Notes: generated from the letters alone by a model not told the origin. Positions 43,762 through 57,685 are shown, counted from the stretch's first letter. The stretch: 64,000 bases of DNA from Opisthocomus hoazin (GCF_030867145.1 NC_134417.1:6983577-7047576), one strand, 5' to 3'. Numbers and translations are program-made.

Positions 43762-46700
43762 GTAAGGAGCTCTGCTGACCTGCCCTTCTCAGGAAAACCC
43801 ATTGATGTAGCCTGTTGTGTTGGGTACACAGCAAGTTAACCTGATGTCTGGGTTGGCTGACGCTGGTCGTGGCAATCTGTTTGTGCCCTGTTGTCTAAAT
43901 CAGGATTCTGACTCTAAAAGTAAACTTAAGTCTGTTCCCAGAAGTCCATCCCTCAGACTGTCATCTGTGCCTGGAAGCTCCTGGCTTTGGCAGTGAAAGC
44001 ACGCGTGTGCTTGCTGAGGGCAAAGGCAGCGCTGGCCCAGTGCTGCCACTGCCCTGGCTTCTGTTGCTTTTCTGCTGTGGCCATAGACTGCCTTCCTGTT
44101 CCTAGCTGTAAAGGTCTTCAGAACCAGACTGCAGGTCTGGCAAGGCTTTCTCCATGTAGCCAAGTGTTTGCTAGCACCTGGGAGGAGGTGAACTAATTCA
44201 CTACACCGTATGAGAATAAGTCTCCAGCATGAAAAGCCTAGGGTTCTGACATCATGAGAACTGTATTTTGCTTGCTAGCTTTAATTTATGACCTGTCTTC
44301 TAAAACCCCTAATGAATATGCGTATGCAGAGTAATAAAATACACTTTGCAGTGTTGTGGGCACAACTCATAGACATAAATAATAATAATAAAAATTAGAA
44401 GATTTCCAACCTGAAATGTTAGCTTCCTGAGCAGTTAACTGCAAAAAAGGCTGGTAGCTAAGAAACAAACTGTGGGTTGGCTGGGGAAAATCAACAGCCT
44501 GCCAGCCAAATACAACTGTACTGTGCCTGAGGTAGGGTCACACAATGTAAAGTGATCAATTCGGTGCTCGCTGGGTTAGCCAGCGATGTGTGCTGTGGGT
44601 TGCATGTGCTGAGTGAAGTTGTGTGTGCATGTTTGTGGTTGGTTAGTGTGTCTTGTTCAGTAATAACGCTGGTCACTTGATACTGTGTGGGTGTGCAAGC
44701 CTGCACTCCTGAGAGTGGTTTGGTGTAAACGGACTTGCTGCTGAATTTATGCAAGTAAAAGAGAGCTGGAAAGCTTGAGCTGTCTGCATTTTTGCTTTCT
44801 TTCAGCTTCCAGTGCTACCGAGCAGGTCTCACCAGCAGGGAGCCACGGGAAAGGGGAGAAGAGAAAGTCCTTGGAGGAGGAAGAGAAGAATGGCAGGGAA
44901 GAACTTGTGGAAAAGAAAGTTTGTAAAGGTTTTCAGACAGCTTGAAAACAAATGTACTTGATTTTTAGTTTTGTCATTGGGCTGAGTAAGTCCAGACCAA
45001 AGCTAGGCTTTGGTTCTTTAGTCTGCTTGCATTTTCAGCCTCTCAAAGGGAACAAACTGCTGCGGCGGTCTGTGGAAGCCCCTCAAGCTCCTTGGCACTC
45101 TGCCTCGCTCGCCCAGGCCTTCTTACTGGGCCCTGCTGAAGTGGCAGAAGCTGAGCAGCAAGCACCTCAGCCTTTGCAGGATGAGTTCCTGTGCTGCTAA
45201 GAGGGGGATTGGTTGTGAAACCTCTGGAAGGCTAGAGCCACACCAGTTTCTTTTGCCACGTCCACAGATCTCTCCAGTGGATGGCTGCTAAGAAAGCCAG
45301 GGAGAGAGACTTGCTGTTATGTATAGGACACTTGACTTCTGTGCAGGTGCCTGCGTGTTATGTTGCAGCTTTGGGAATAACATGTTCAGAGGTACAAAGG
45401 AAAGGAGATGTTCTGGAAAGAGCAGACCCTGATTGCCTGTGCTTAGCACCCTCTTTAAAGCTGTGCTTTGTTTAATCTACAGGTTCAGTGCCACGTGCTT
45501 CCCCCGCCTCCCCTCCCCATTTTGGTAAGAGCCCTGTCTGATGCCCAGCAGTCCTGGTTGGCTACAGCTGCCAGCCAAAACGGGGGCAAGTGGCTTTTAT
45601 AGCTGCTGACCTTGGGGGCACTTAACCTGTGTTACAAAGTCAATATATCATGTTCAGCAGAAGGTGCCAGATGTTTTGTTGCAGGACGGGGGCCATACTT
45701 CGCTGCAGTGCCAGGGTAGGGTTCTGAAAGCTGAAAAGTGGTCACTGATTTACTGATTTTTACCCTGAGCTGAGGAGATGGGGGAGTTTGATTTGCCTGT
45801 GTGTCTGTGTGCTTTGTTCCCCTTTAGGGTCAGTGGGCATTCTTGGATTGAAGGGTTATGTGGCAGAGAGGAAAGGTGAAAGAGAAGACATGCAGGATGC
45901 ACATGTCATCTTAAATGATATCACCGAGGAATGCCAGCCTCTGCCCTCCCAAATGTAAGTGGGCCCCAACTGCAAGAGTAAAGCTGTGGATGTGAGGCAT
46001 CACAGGGGTGAAGGAGCTCCAGCTTGCTTCACCTAAGCTCATGATGTGGTCCTTTTTGCTTTGAGCAGCTGATGCTCTTGACTACACCTATGTCATGGTG
46101 TGTGGCTTGGGCTTGTTATTGGGACACCTGGGTTGAATGATTAGCTGTGTTCCCGGGCAAATCACAGGACTGTTTTATAAACAAATACCTCCCTTTGGGT
46201 GATGCCCAGTGGATTTGGTTGCTGACTTCACAAGGATTGTGAGGGTCCAATAACTCTGATATATTGAGCCTCTGTTACTGAAATGTATGCATGGATGTTT
46301 AGAGACCATCAGTTTAATTCTAAGTAATCAGGCCTTGCCTTGGGGATTTTACAGTGTGTAAAACCCTAACTGTGACAGTGGGGAACACTTGAAGAAGAGA
46401 AGACAGATGTCAGGACTCTCTCATTTGAGAAGTTTAAATCTCTTGGCAAAGTAACACATGTAAGTGTGTGTAGGGGCGGTATGTATATTTAAAGGAATGC
46501 TCTCAAGCATCATCCTGATACTGGATTTAGCTTCTGAACTAATATTTTCCTGAGAGCTTTGTGTGCTGAGGGATCTTAGTTTTTTGTCTGTAGCATGGTT
46601 TCAACAAGTTTAGACATGGAAAGAACTGTAGAATTGATAAGACTGATGTCTGTGTAGTGCTGGGGAGTTGCAGTGCCCTGGAGGTGAAATGTTTAGCTGC

Positions 46701-49700
46701 TTTTATGCCAGGTTTTAGTCTATAAACTCTCTTCTGTCTTTCATTTTCTTCAGGGGTGGAAAATTACAAGAAAGTTCTCAACTAGGTGCTTGCATGTGTA
46801 AACTGTGTAAATGCTTGAATGTGTGAGCTTAGAGACTTGCTACCTTTGTTTGTGCCTTGGAGTGCAGTATTTATGCAGTCTGGCCAACGCCAGGGTGTTA
46901 TGGAGATGAATGTACTTGATTTCACCCTCTGGCTAACAGCCTTTCTTAGCCCCTTTCTGCTACTCTTTGTTCCCTCACAGCACACGTGTCTCGTACTTTG
47001 CTGTTTTTGATGGCCACGGGGGAGTCCGAGCCTCAAAATTTGCAGCACAGAATCTGCACCAAAACCTGATTAAGAAATTTCCTAAAGGTGAGAGGAGTGG
47101 AATAAGAGCTGTAGGACAACCATCACCTTTTCTGCCTTGACATTATGCTGGTGGATAGAGAAACTGATTTGTTTGGGCATACTTTGTGCAGCTCCCATCC
47201 CTCTTTCCCAGTGGGTTTGCAAGACTCCGCTGTCTCCTGAGGAAGATGGCTGGAAGCCTTTTACACACAAGGGTACAAGTAGTCAGTTGTGAACCGCTAA
47301 GCAAGTGTGACATGCATTGTTGCCAGTTTTGGCAGTGCCACTTCAAGTGTGAAAATATGCCTGTGGGGGAGAGGGGTATGTCATAAATTCTCCATACATG
47401 CTACCAGGCACATTTTGGTAGCATGAGCCCAGGACGTGCCCTGGCTGATCTGCACGGGGTCTGAGAGATGCACTGCCTGATTGAATGTTGGATGAGCAAA
47501 GCGAGGAACTGGGATAGGTCAGATATGTTTTAGCTGAAGCTTAGGTGCTGTTTTCCTTGTCTGACAGGTGAGGTAGTCAGCGTGGAGAAAACTGTGAAGA
47601 GATGTCTTTTGGACACCTTCAAGCACACAGATGAAGAGTTTCTAAAGCAGGCATCCAGCCAGTAAGTGTAAATGCTTCCCATCTTCCCATGCGTTTGTAT
47701 TTCTTAGCTTGCATCTCACAGGCCTTAGTTCTGAGCAGGGCAGAGGAAGCCTGGAGTTGTGTCTGTGCTTTGGCGAAACCCCGTACAGCTGAGCCCTGCC
47801 AGGCTGTAACTGCCAGCTGAGTGCCTGCGAGAGCTAGATCACAGCATGTTCTGGTCTTACTCTGTGGTGAGCGGTCTGTAGGACCCCTTAGACTAAAATA
47901 CACGTTCGTGATAAAGAAGGAACCAAAGCATGACCAAGAATGCACCTCTGTCCTTTCCAGGGCATCTTGTTTGCCTTCTTTTTAAACACTTACCATGTTG
48001 CTGAAGTGACTTACCCAGTACTGCCTGAGACGGGATCTCTGTCTTGACAGCGTGAAGGTGTGTCAGGAGGGTATCTGTAGAGCAGCAGTTTGGAGCCTGC
48101 TGTATGCAGCTTGCTTTAGAGCTGCGTTCCTGTTAGTGAGTATGTGCTTGCCAGGCTGGAGCACATCTCTGAGGTAATTTTTAATGCCCAATGTTGAAAG
48201 ACTAAACTCTCCCAATATAAGTTTATATCTTGCTTTTTTCACCTCTTTTGAGAACAGACATGTTGATGAAAAATGTCCCTCATCTTGAACTTGTTTATAA
48301 CATTAAACCAAAGCTGAAAAGCACAGCAGCTACTTTCTATAGGATCAATGCCAGCCTGCCTCCCAGCTGAGTTTTGAGTGCAAGGACTCTTACCTTCTCT
48401 CAGTCTCTGCTGGAGTGACACAACTGTGTGGACTAGGGAAGATGCTGCTTGCATTTTGAATACAGTCACTTTGTTATCAGTCCTTTACACATTTGTGCTT
48501 TGGTTTGGTTTTGGTGTTTTGTTTTGTTTTTTTTTTTACTTCACAGTGATACCTCTAACACAGATGGAGAGACTGTTGATGCAGCTGATTCTGAGACTCC
48601 CTGCAAACTTTCAATTTTTAATTAAATTGCAGACTGGTTCATATCTTAAGCCTAGTCAGATCAAGAAGTTTGACCAGGCAAAAGGAAAAAATTTCCTTGA
48701 GTCTGTCACAACAGTGGCATTCCCAAACCAGTCACTCTTTTGTCAGAAATGTGACTTACGACAAAGGCACTGCCAAGGATTGCTAGTGATAGCTGTGTTG
48801 ATGACAAAATGAATGATCTTCGTTTAGCCACACCTTCAAAGTTAGGAAGAACTGGATGAAATATGTGTAGAAATCAGTCTCTCAAAGCTAGTTTCAGTAA
48901 AGACTGGCATCGTAGCCGGGCTGCATTGTGGGGAGGACTAGTCTGGCAGCTGTAATCTAAGAAACGCTTCTCGTTTTACCGAGCACGATGGAGATACAAG
49001 CTTAACTACAGCAAGTGAAATATCAGGAGAGTGACTGAATGAGTGGTGTTGGTGGTGAGGTGGGGTGCTGAGGACTGGGGCAGGTGGGCAGGAGTACTGT
49101 GAAAAAAAGGAAGGGAAACAAAAGCGAAAAGAAAGGCAACTCTGCTGCGGTCCTGGCTGTGTCTTCCTTTTGCTGCAAAGAAGGGGCCTCCAGAGGAGGA
49201 GTTTGGGGTACTTATTTGCTCGTGATGCTATAGCTTCTGGGCAGTCATTGGGGCTGAGCCTGTTCCAGCCACAGATGAGCTTTCTTGGGAGGTGTGAGGA
49301 AGGGTTGATGTGAAGAGTGTGACTGGCAGTATTTGAACCAGTTGGACATTGGTCATGCATTCAGAAGGTGGTAGCTCTTCTGTCTTTCTCCAGCTTGCTG
49401 TTTACCACCAACAGTTTCCCTGGGTGCTTGCAGGCAGCTGGGTGCTTATGCTAGCTGACTGCTGCATGTTGGCACATGGCACTTCCTTGAGTCCCCAGGA
49501 GCACTCTGTGACTAACTTCTTAAACATTGTTTTCCCCGTTAGTAATCTAATTTTTGTTCACTTCAGGAAACCAGCATGGAAAGATGGCTCCACAGCTACT
49601 TGTGTCTTAGCTGTTGACAATATTCTCTACATAGCCAACCTCGGGGACAGCCGGGTAAGCAGAATGGTGAAGCCCACTGCTGGCATCTTGATTTCTCTTA

Positions 49701-52700
49701 GAGCTTTATTCGTCTTGAAGGGCAAGGTGTTCGTGGGGGATATGCCAGTGGCCATGAGCTCCCCAACTCTTCCTACAAAGCATCTTGATTTGGGTGGGTG
49801 CAGGGTACTTGTGTTGTCTCCCGTAGTGTAAAACAACTGTGTGTGGAGCTCTCTCTTGGTGGCGCTAAATATCTCAGTATCTAGAATAGAATATTTTAGT
49901 TGGAAGAGGCCTACACTGATGATCTAGTCCAACTGCCTGCCCACTTTGGGGCTGACCAGAAGTTAAAGCGTGTTGTTAAGGACATTGTCCAAATGATCTT
50001 AAAACACTGACAGGCTTGGGGCATTGATCACCTCTCAAGGAAGCCTGTTCCCGTGTCTGACCACCCTCTGGCGTGGTCCAGCCTGAGCCTCCTCCGGCAC
50101 AGCTCCGAGCCATTCCCACATGTCCTGTCCCTGGACCCCAGGGAGAAGAGCTCAGCACCTCCCTCTGCATCCCCTCCTCAGGAAGCTGTAGAGAGCCATG
50201 AGGCTGCCCCTCAGCCTCCTTTTCTCCAAACTAGACAAACCCAGAGTCCTCAGCCGCTCCTCATCAGACATTTCTTCCAGCCCTGCACCAGCTTTGTTGC
50301 TCTTCTCCGGACACATTCAAACACCTTAGCATCATCCTTAAATGGTGGGGCCCAGAGCTGCAGACAGCACTCAGGGTGAGGCTGCAGCGACGCTGAACGC
50401 AGCAGGACAGTCCCCTCTCCTGCCCGGCTGGTCGGGCTGTGTCTGATGCACCCCGGGGTGGGGTCTGCCCTCTGGGCTGCCAGGGCACGCTGCTGGCTCC
50501 TGTGGATGATTGTGGCATGATTGCCCAATGCTCCAACCTATGCAGATCCCCCTGCAAGGTCTCTTTGTCCCTCGAGAGTGTCAACAGCGTCTCCCAGTTT
50601 AGGATCATCAGCAAACTTGCTAACGGTGCATTCAACTCCTGCGTCCAGATCGTTGGTAAATCTATTGAACAGCACCGGGCCTAGGACCGAGCCCTGAGGA
50701 ACACTGCTGGTGACCGGTCGCCAGCCAGATGTAGCCCCATTCACTGCAACTTGCAGCCCTCTCTCAAGAAGTTCTTGCTGTAGTTTTGTTGTTTACTCAT
50801 GAGGGTCTTTTGTCAGCACAGGCGATTCTGTGTCGTTATAATGAAGAGAGTCAGAAACACGCAGCCTTAAGCCTCAGTAAGGAGCACAACCCCACCCAAT
50901 ATGAGGAGCGTATGCGGATACAGAAAGCTGGGGGAAATGTCAGGTAAGTGCCTAAAGGGGGTGAGTGAGCAGATCTAAACCCTGGCCCAACTTTGGGCTG
51001 AGCACTGGGTTTCTGGAGTTTCCTGAGCTCAGCGCTCATGCTAGGGAGAGCCTGGAGAGAATCTGTTGCTGCTTGTGGGAGACACAGAGGTGCCTGAGAT
51101 GTCTAAGGATTCAGTGGCTTGGGCTGGTTTCCCAGGGTCTTAACATGGTGGCGGGGTGCTGTGCTGTAAAGGCAGGAACCCACGTGAAAGCCTGGCAGTG
51201 CGATGCAAGCATGGATGTGCTTAAGCTTGACCTGCAGAGTTGGACCTCCAGAGCTGGACTAGATTATTCAAGAAGTTATCACTTGCTGCACACTGTGGCA
51301 CTGAACAGAACTCACTTCCTTGCTTGCAGCATCACCTCTCGCCCCTTGCCCTGTAAGAGGGGGAATGGTTTGAGAGAGCATGAGAAGCCCTCGGTGTCGG
51401 TTGGTGTTGCTCACCTGGGGGTTAGCTGATGCACTGAGGTAGTCTGCAGTAGGCAGGAGTATTTTGGAGCCAGAGTGGGATTACTCTCATGTTCCTGTGC
51501 ATGTAGGTGTGCATGGCTGTTTGGGCAGCTGCACCTGATTTCCCTGGCTAGGTTCTCTGCCTTCTTTGAAGGCTGTTTATTGATTTAATGGCATCCTCAC
51601 AAGAGAGGACTCGGTGCAGGTGAAGTATCTTAGTGCCTCCAGAGGCAGAATGCCCCCCAGGGTGGGGAGGGGTGGGGGTGGGCTCAGTTCTGTCACACTT
51701 CCATGTCTGGAGGGCCTTGTTCCCCTTATCTCTGGAGAGCACATGCTTCTGCTTATGTTTAGCGCTGATCTATCTTTGCACACAGGAAAGAGATAGTCTG
51801 GTGTCTGTTAGCTCTTTTCAGAACTGGGGGAACATCTCCCTGGCTGCCTTGGAGCCACTCCCATTGCTTGTAGTTCAATATTTTGGACCCAAGAGATAAG
51901 TCACAAAGCATGTGAGCATCAGATCTCTGATGTGCCTCGCTTCTTGCTTACACATCAGGCAGGGCTGGTTTAACTACGAGGTGAATCAGCTTGTGTCTTC
52001 ACAGAGTGCACAGAAGAGCACCTTCTCCCTTTTGGGGGAGAAGATGCTCGATTGTTGGAAAGGTGAAGTATGGAAATCCACTTCTGTTAGGGCAGCACTC
52101 AATTAGAAAAGTTTAGCAAACGAAACTGCTTCCTAAGGAGGATTGTAACTTGGGTTTCACAGGACTGGTTGCTGCGATCAGTGGTTAGTAAAGACCAAGC
52201 GATCAGGAGAAAGTGCCATGGTTCACACTCCTTGGAACTGCCCCCAGTTGAGCCAGTCTGTAGGGGTCAGCGTCCTGATAGGCAGAGCACAGGAGGGGCT
52301 GCTGGCTCTGACCTGGTCTTGCCTGCTGCCACTGTGTGCTTCTATTGAAAGGCAGCTTGCTAGACACCACGCCAAAAAATAATCTGTGAATTCAAACCTC
52401 TGCCTCTGGGAGTTCAGCTCAGCATATAACGCTTACTGCCCTGGCTTGCTAGGTTAAGCAGGGCTTGAATGAGGGCAGGGAGACGGAAAGCAACCTCGAA
52501 CTTTCCTGACTTCATTTCTTCCTCCGCTCTCCACTTGTTTCCCAAAACTTCCCACAAACTTGCAAAAAAAGGGAAGGAGACTTTGAAGATTTGAACTTGC
52601 TGGGGAAGTGGGTCAGGCTTTGTATGAGGCAGCTGAATGCACGGTGAAGAGTGTCCCTGTCAGGCAGTGCAGTGATGTGCGTGTGTGGGGAGGGCTCTCA

Positions 52701-54642
52701 ATGTTTTCTTTCCTTGTGCAGAGACGGAAGAGTCCTAGGAGTGCTGGAGGTTTCCCGCTCCATTGGGGATGGCCAGTACAAACGCTGTGGTGTTATCTCC
52801 GTGCCAGATATCAAACGCTGCCAACTCACGCACAACGACAGGTAAAGCGTGCCCACGCACAGGGGGGTTTGGCTGTGTCCTGGCTCTGCTCGGCAGAAGC
52901 AGCACAAGCTGCACGACTCCGTATGCTCTGCTGTTAGCGCTGAGGCACTTCAGACTGATCACCCAGAATTAGAGGATGCTCTTACTGCTGATGTCTCTCT
53001 GCTCCTGTTCCTTATTGGTGTAGTGGGATAATGCTGCTGCCTCGCCCTGCAGAGATACTGTGAGGGCTCCTGTTGGAGAAACTGGCCTCGCAGCAGTGAG
53101 AACATACATGAGCCTTAGACTTCCTTCATGCTCTGAATAGGTTCACACACCAGTGTTCAAGCAGGTCATTAAGGCTTGAGTTCTTGGATCCCTGTCTGGT
53201 CTATGGTGCCCACAAATAGCATTGTATTTGAGTCTGATATTTGAAGATTTGAGATACTTTTCTAACATATGTTTGGCAATGACAAATTGCTGTCAGCTTT
53301 CATGCTACTATGGCCCTGCAGGCTCTCTGAGGTGAGAATGTAACCCAGTACTACTGCTTTTTCTGGGATTAGAATTCGGTATCAAGTGATCTACTAAAAT
53401 ATTTCTAAAGATATTCTGAGCAACAGGCTCTGAAACGAAGTCCTCAGAGACATGTGCTGCTCTAGCAGGCTGGCCACCTCTGCAGGATGGTTGTAGCTTT
53501 CCTTGTCTGGTGACTTTGGTTAGGGCTCCAGGCTGATACAATCCCCTGTGCAGGCAGGGACTGTCTCCCCCATCCTCTGGTGGGGAGCTAGGAGGCAGCT
53601 CTCCTTGCCTTGGGCTTTATATCCCTTCGACCTTCTGCAGCCTGTGCAATTACCTGGTGGGAGAGTTTTCTGATCACAGTTATGCCTCTATTGCTGGGTT
53701 AAGCTGCTCACTTTTCTTTTGACTATTTCTATTTAAATTATCACATACCTCAGGAGCGCAGAAATGTAAAGGATTTAAAGGGATGCACAGAAGGTGTTGA
53801 GCTGGATGTGTTTTCTTGCATTAGCTGCTTCACAGGGAAAATACGTGAATGAAAAGGACTCAAAGGAAAGAAGTGGTTCCTAGCGAAATAATGGAGCTTT
53901 CCAGCAGAGTATATGGTCTTGTCTAATGGTGCAGTGTCAGTAGGACTGCCACGATGTCCTGATCTAGGTCTCACATTGTTTGTCTGGCTCTTTGGCCCGT
54001 ACTTTGAATTGCTTCAGCTCCATGAATTGTAGGTTCTGGAGCGCCAGAGAACTTCTGGTGCTTCTGAGGGATTTTCAGATGAGCTTTATGGCATCTTTTC
54101 TTAGGATTGGAGTGTGGATACTCATAAAATAGCTCTGAGGGATTTTGCTGTAGCTGGGAAGCCAAAGATGCAGCCTTGGAACCTGTCTCTACTTGGTTTC
54201 CAGGTTCATTCTGATAGCGTGTGATGGCCTCTTTAAAGTCTTTACACCAGAAGAAGCTGTGAACTTCATTGTGTCCTGCTTGGAGGTGAGGAGAAGGCAG
54301 CATGGGGGCTGGGTTTGTCAGTGCAGGCGGCATGAAGTGGGATGACTCTGACGTGCAGAAATGTACTTCTGCCATGGTATCTTCCCTTATACCTGAGGTT
54401 GTCCTTATTTGTTTTGCTTCTGCATGCTTGGAAATTACCATGTGTTTGCACCTACGCACTTTGCTGGGAGCAGTCAGCGTTGTCTTTCCTCATCCCAACA
54501 GGATAAGAACATCCAGACGAGAGAAGGGAAGCTAGAAGCAGATGCTAGATACGAAGCTGCGTGCAACAGACTAGCCAACAAGGCAGTACAGCGAGGGTCG
54601 GCAGACAACGTCACGGTCATGGTGGTCCGGATAGAGCACTGA
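42487..54642 (+). CDS. ILKAP: ILKAP, integrin-linked kinase-associated Ser/Thr phosphatase 2C, complete, spliced
   Basis: PP2C-family metal-dependent phosphatase that binds integrin-linked kinase and dampens ILK-GSK3beta/Wnt signalling. Exons: 42487-42532, 43229-43294, 43705-43761, 44806-44928, 45828-45954, 46981-47087, 47568-47661, 49567-49654, 50822-50943, 52722-52841, 54204-54285, 54502-54642. They join to 390 codons plus TGA (human about 392). Metal-binding motifs are intact: DGHGG 150-154, LGDSR 232-236, SIGDG 290-294, CDG 323-325 and DNVT 379-382. The N-terminus carries three LFxDLP repeats and a basic [10 protein letters not shown] stretch that may be a nuclear signal. The start has G at -3 and +4. 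The donor after 44928 (GTTTTC) is weak, but its phase reproduces the human junction. Confidence 0.96.
45483..45524 (+). CDS. ILKAP: Candidate 42-nt optional exon in ILKAP
   Basis: The acceptor TTTAATCTACAG (ending 45482) and a strong donor GTAAGA (from 45525) bracket 42 bases of phase 1 on both sides. Inclusion between 44928 and 45828 would insert 14 residues, reading [14 protein letters not shown] before GSVGIL. I do not know this insertion from mammalian ILKAP. Good splice sites, exact phase and no stop support it; there is no transcript evidence. Confidence 0.4.
49882..50790 (-). mobile_element. Older CR1-type LINE fragment in ILKAP intron
   Basis: Minus-strand CR1 with its 3' end near 49882 (degraded AGAATAGAATATTTTAGTTGG). 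It is more diverged than the copy at 11041. Reverse-strand frames at 50250-50744 carry reverse transcriptase landmarks: [18 protein letters not shown] (the YxDD-type catalytic box) and later [11 protein letters not shown]. Frameshifts and stops break it. It ends within about 40 bases of the ILKAP acceptor at 50821. Confidence 0.85.
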
Positions 54643-54758
54643 GGGACCAGGTGCAGCAGCAGGGTCCTCAGCTTGCGGCGGATGGAAGGGAAGGGAGAAG
54701 TCGGTGTGTGCATATGTGGCTGGGGGAGGGAGGGTCCTGCTGGGTGCTTTTCCGTGTA

Positions 54759-54764
54759 AATAAA
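54759..54764 (+). terminator. ILKAP: ILKAP poly(A) signal
   Basis: AATAAA 117 bases after the ILKAP stop codon, followed by a GT/T-rich stretch (GGTTTTGGTTTGG) typical of the downstream cleavage element. A second AATAAA at 54901-54906 could serve a longer form. Confidence 0.8.
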
Positions 54765-54789
54765 GGTTTTGGTTTGGTTTTTTTTTAAA

Positions 54790-57680
54790 TAGTTTTAGCT
54801 CACATGGCTAGCAGTGTTTTCTAAGTGGCTGCCACAGTGGATCAGCCTGTGTGGAAATCTCTTGTCCTGTCGACCCTTCCATGAATGTCTTGGCAAACCA
54901 AATAAATCCCTTTGGTAGAGGTGCTAGCAAGAGTAGGCATCTGTGGGCATGAGCTCTGCCAGCTGTTCCAAACGGTGCAGTTCTGGTGTTCATTTCCCTG
55001 AGCTTTGTATGAGGTCCTGGGAGAGTCCTGAGCTCTTGGGACTCAGTGGGAGCTCCTGGTTGGGCTGTACCATACGGACTGTGCAGTACCCCAGGCCACC
55101 AGCTTGGGATGCAGTGTGGGCTCTCCTCTTAGTGCTGGGAAGGAAACCTCTTGGTTCTGAAGCTGGGTTGTGAGGTTGCCTGCAGCTGGGTGATACAAAC
55201 ACCGCTTGCAGAGCAGCAGTGTACCTTCCCTCTGCTTGCAGAAAACATTGGGGTTTTATCCTAGTTGGTGATACGGCAACAGTGACTGGAGTTTGCTTCT
55301 GATGTTTATTGGGACAGCGTTTTCACCAAATGGGCCTGCCAGACAGCTGAGGTAAGAGCAGGCTCTGTGCTTGTCTGTGTGCTATCTGAGAAGCAGGCAT
55401 CTCGGGTTTTAGGTAGTTGTTGCTATTAAGTGTCTGGTATCTCATCCCGTCCCCATTCCTCTACCAGCTGTCGCTGTGGAGAGTCGGTGTGCTGTTTTTC
55501 CAGAGAAAATTTGGCTTAAGACCAAATGACAGTGTGAAAGCTAAACTTTGGTCTCCCAAAGCACTTCAGTTCCAGATTACCTAACTTTCCTGTCTTGTGG
55601 GTGAGATGGTGCAGTGAGCGAGATGAGCGCGTGGGTCTGTGCAGCGCTTTCTTGCGCAGCCTCCTCGCTCTGCATGAGACACGGTGCAGTCCCAGAGAGA
55701 GTCGGGCGGGTCAGTGCGGTGGTGCTTGCTGTTTTGTGCATAGTCCTGCGCAGGGTTGGGAGGCTTCCTGGGCTTTCTTGGCTCCCTGTGTTCCCTGGAG
55801 CTCTGGGAGATGGTCCCGGATCCTGGGCTATCTGTTTTTTTGAGCATGCAAAAGCTATCCTGTTGTTTGGGACAGGTGGCTTGACTGTAACCTATTTCTG
55901 CTGCAGCTGAAGTCAGTTGAAGTTCATGGGTTTTTGCTAACAGTTAGGCTAACTCAGCCTAGCTCATGCTAACTCTCCACATCTGCAGAGCATTGAGGAA
56001 GGAGGCAGGTCCCTGGCATGTATTTTGGGTAGCGCTTGCCTCTGCCAGCTTGTTCTTCTCCCAGCAATTCCTGCATACTCTGATGTGAGGCTGCACTGCA
56101 GGATGAGCTGAGAGGGAATTGCCCATGTTAACAACACGTGCTGCTGCTCCTGCTCTCGAAATCCAAATTTGGAGAGCCAAGACGAAGCAGCATGCAGCTT
56201 ATTCAGTCTGTGGGAAGAGAAACCCTGACAGCAGATCTTGGAAGGGCAACTCGCCCTCCCTTCTTGCCTCTCTGCTTTTCACAGCTCTTGCACTGGGGAG
56301 AGCTGTGTGCTGTGCTGCGAGAGCCGAGCCAAGCACCCATCTCTGGTGCTAACTCCAGGAGGCCCCTCTTAATTCCAGTGCAAGAGCTGGTGAGAGAAGT
56401 ACCAGCCCATCTTCTCCAGCTGTCTTCTCTCCCCGTCTGTCCTCTTACAACTCTTCTTTCCTTCCCTTCAGACAGTGTACTGAAAGCACAACTCCAGCTA
56501 GGAACATCATACACAGTGTTATGATACAGTTAATAATGATTTCCATAAAATGGATCATATTGTCCCTTTTTCAGGGCAAAGGGGAAAAGGAAGCACTGTG
56601 GAGCAGGTTTCACCATGCTTGTGAGTAGCCAGCCAGTTCAAAAGACGGGTTCAACCCCAGCTTTAGTGGAAGTCAGAAAGCTGTTTGCTTGTATTTCCTG
56701 GTAGGGTGGGGTCTGCAAGAGGTTTCCTGAAAACAAGCTCCCTGCCTCACTGCTCAGCAGCATCCTGCTGCTGTGGGGAGCTCTGGGACCACCACCCCGC
56801 GGTGGCCCATGTGGAAGTGCTGTACATGCAGCTCCCGTTTCTTGGGCCTGACTGAGCTTCCAGCCTCCTGCCAACACCTAAATTTAGCCCCTGTTCCAGA
56901 TAGAAACCCGCAAAGAGCTGTAGTAACAGCTACTTCACCAGGCTCCTTGAGGAGACGCAACCTGCAGAGATGGCCAAGCAGGGCCAGGAAAGCCCTTGTG
57001 AGCGAGGTCATGCGTGAGGAGGCTGCCTCCCCCCTGCCTACGTGTGAGGTCCCTCAGGGAAGGTGGGGCTGGGTGCAGTTCGGGCTATCTTGCGGCATTG
57101 CTGGCACGACTTGCCTAGTGCTACGTGCTACGAAGAAACAAAACGTGCAGCTCGCTTGCCCCACACCCAGCCTGCCTGGGCACCCCTCCTGCAGCCCTTG
57201 CTTAGGCACATAGCCCTGTGCCTGTCCTCGGCTCAGAGGGCTATCAGAGCTGAAGCAAGGACCCTATCTGCGCTGCCCATGGCCTGGGCCCTGTGCCACA
57301 GGCCACGAACGCCTGGCATGGAAGGCCACAGAACAGGAATTTGCTTTAATCGAATGTGCAGCATTATCAGGACACTGCTCTGCTTTGAAGAGTAGCTGCA
57401 AAGGACGTTGGCTTCTGCCAGCAAACGTTCACTGCTAATACACTGCAGAGAAGCTAAAGCGATACAAAAAATCTGGTTGCGGCTGCTGAGAAGCTTGACA
57501 GGGAAATCCACTGAGTAAAAACAGAGCCATAGGGCTTCGTCTGAGGCACCAGTGCCTGGCACAGCGGGAGCGGAGCTGCACAGAGAAAGCAGCTGGCTGC
57601 TGCCGTCATCAGCAGCATTTTCGATGATAAACTTCTAGCCCTAGCTTTTAGATAAACGTGAACTCCTTTAGCTCCTTGTC
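54790..57680. other. Convergent intergenic gap between ILKAP and ERFE
   Basis: About 2.9 kb with no coding exon, RNA gene or repeat family that I can support. The flanking genes end toward each other, so no promoter is needed here. Confidence 0.6.
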
Positions 57681-57685
57681 AGGCT

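Noticed and set aside
44806-44922. Alternative ILKAP donor GTAAAG at 44923
   Set aside because: Also phase 1 and a better donor string, but it would remove the conserved VCK residues found in the human protein; kept 44928.
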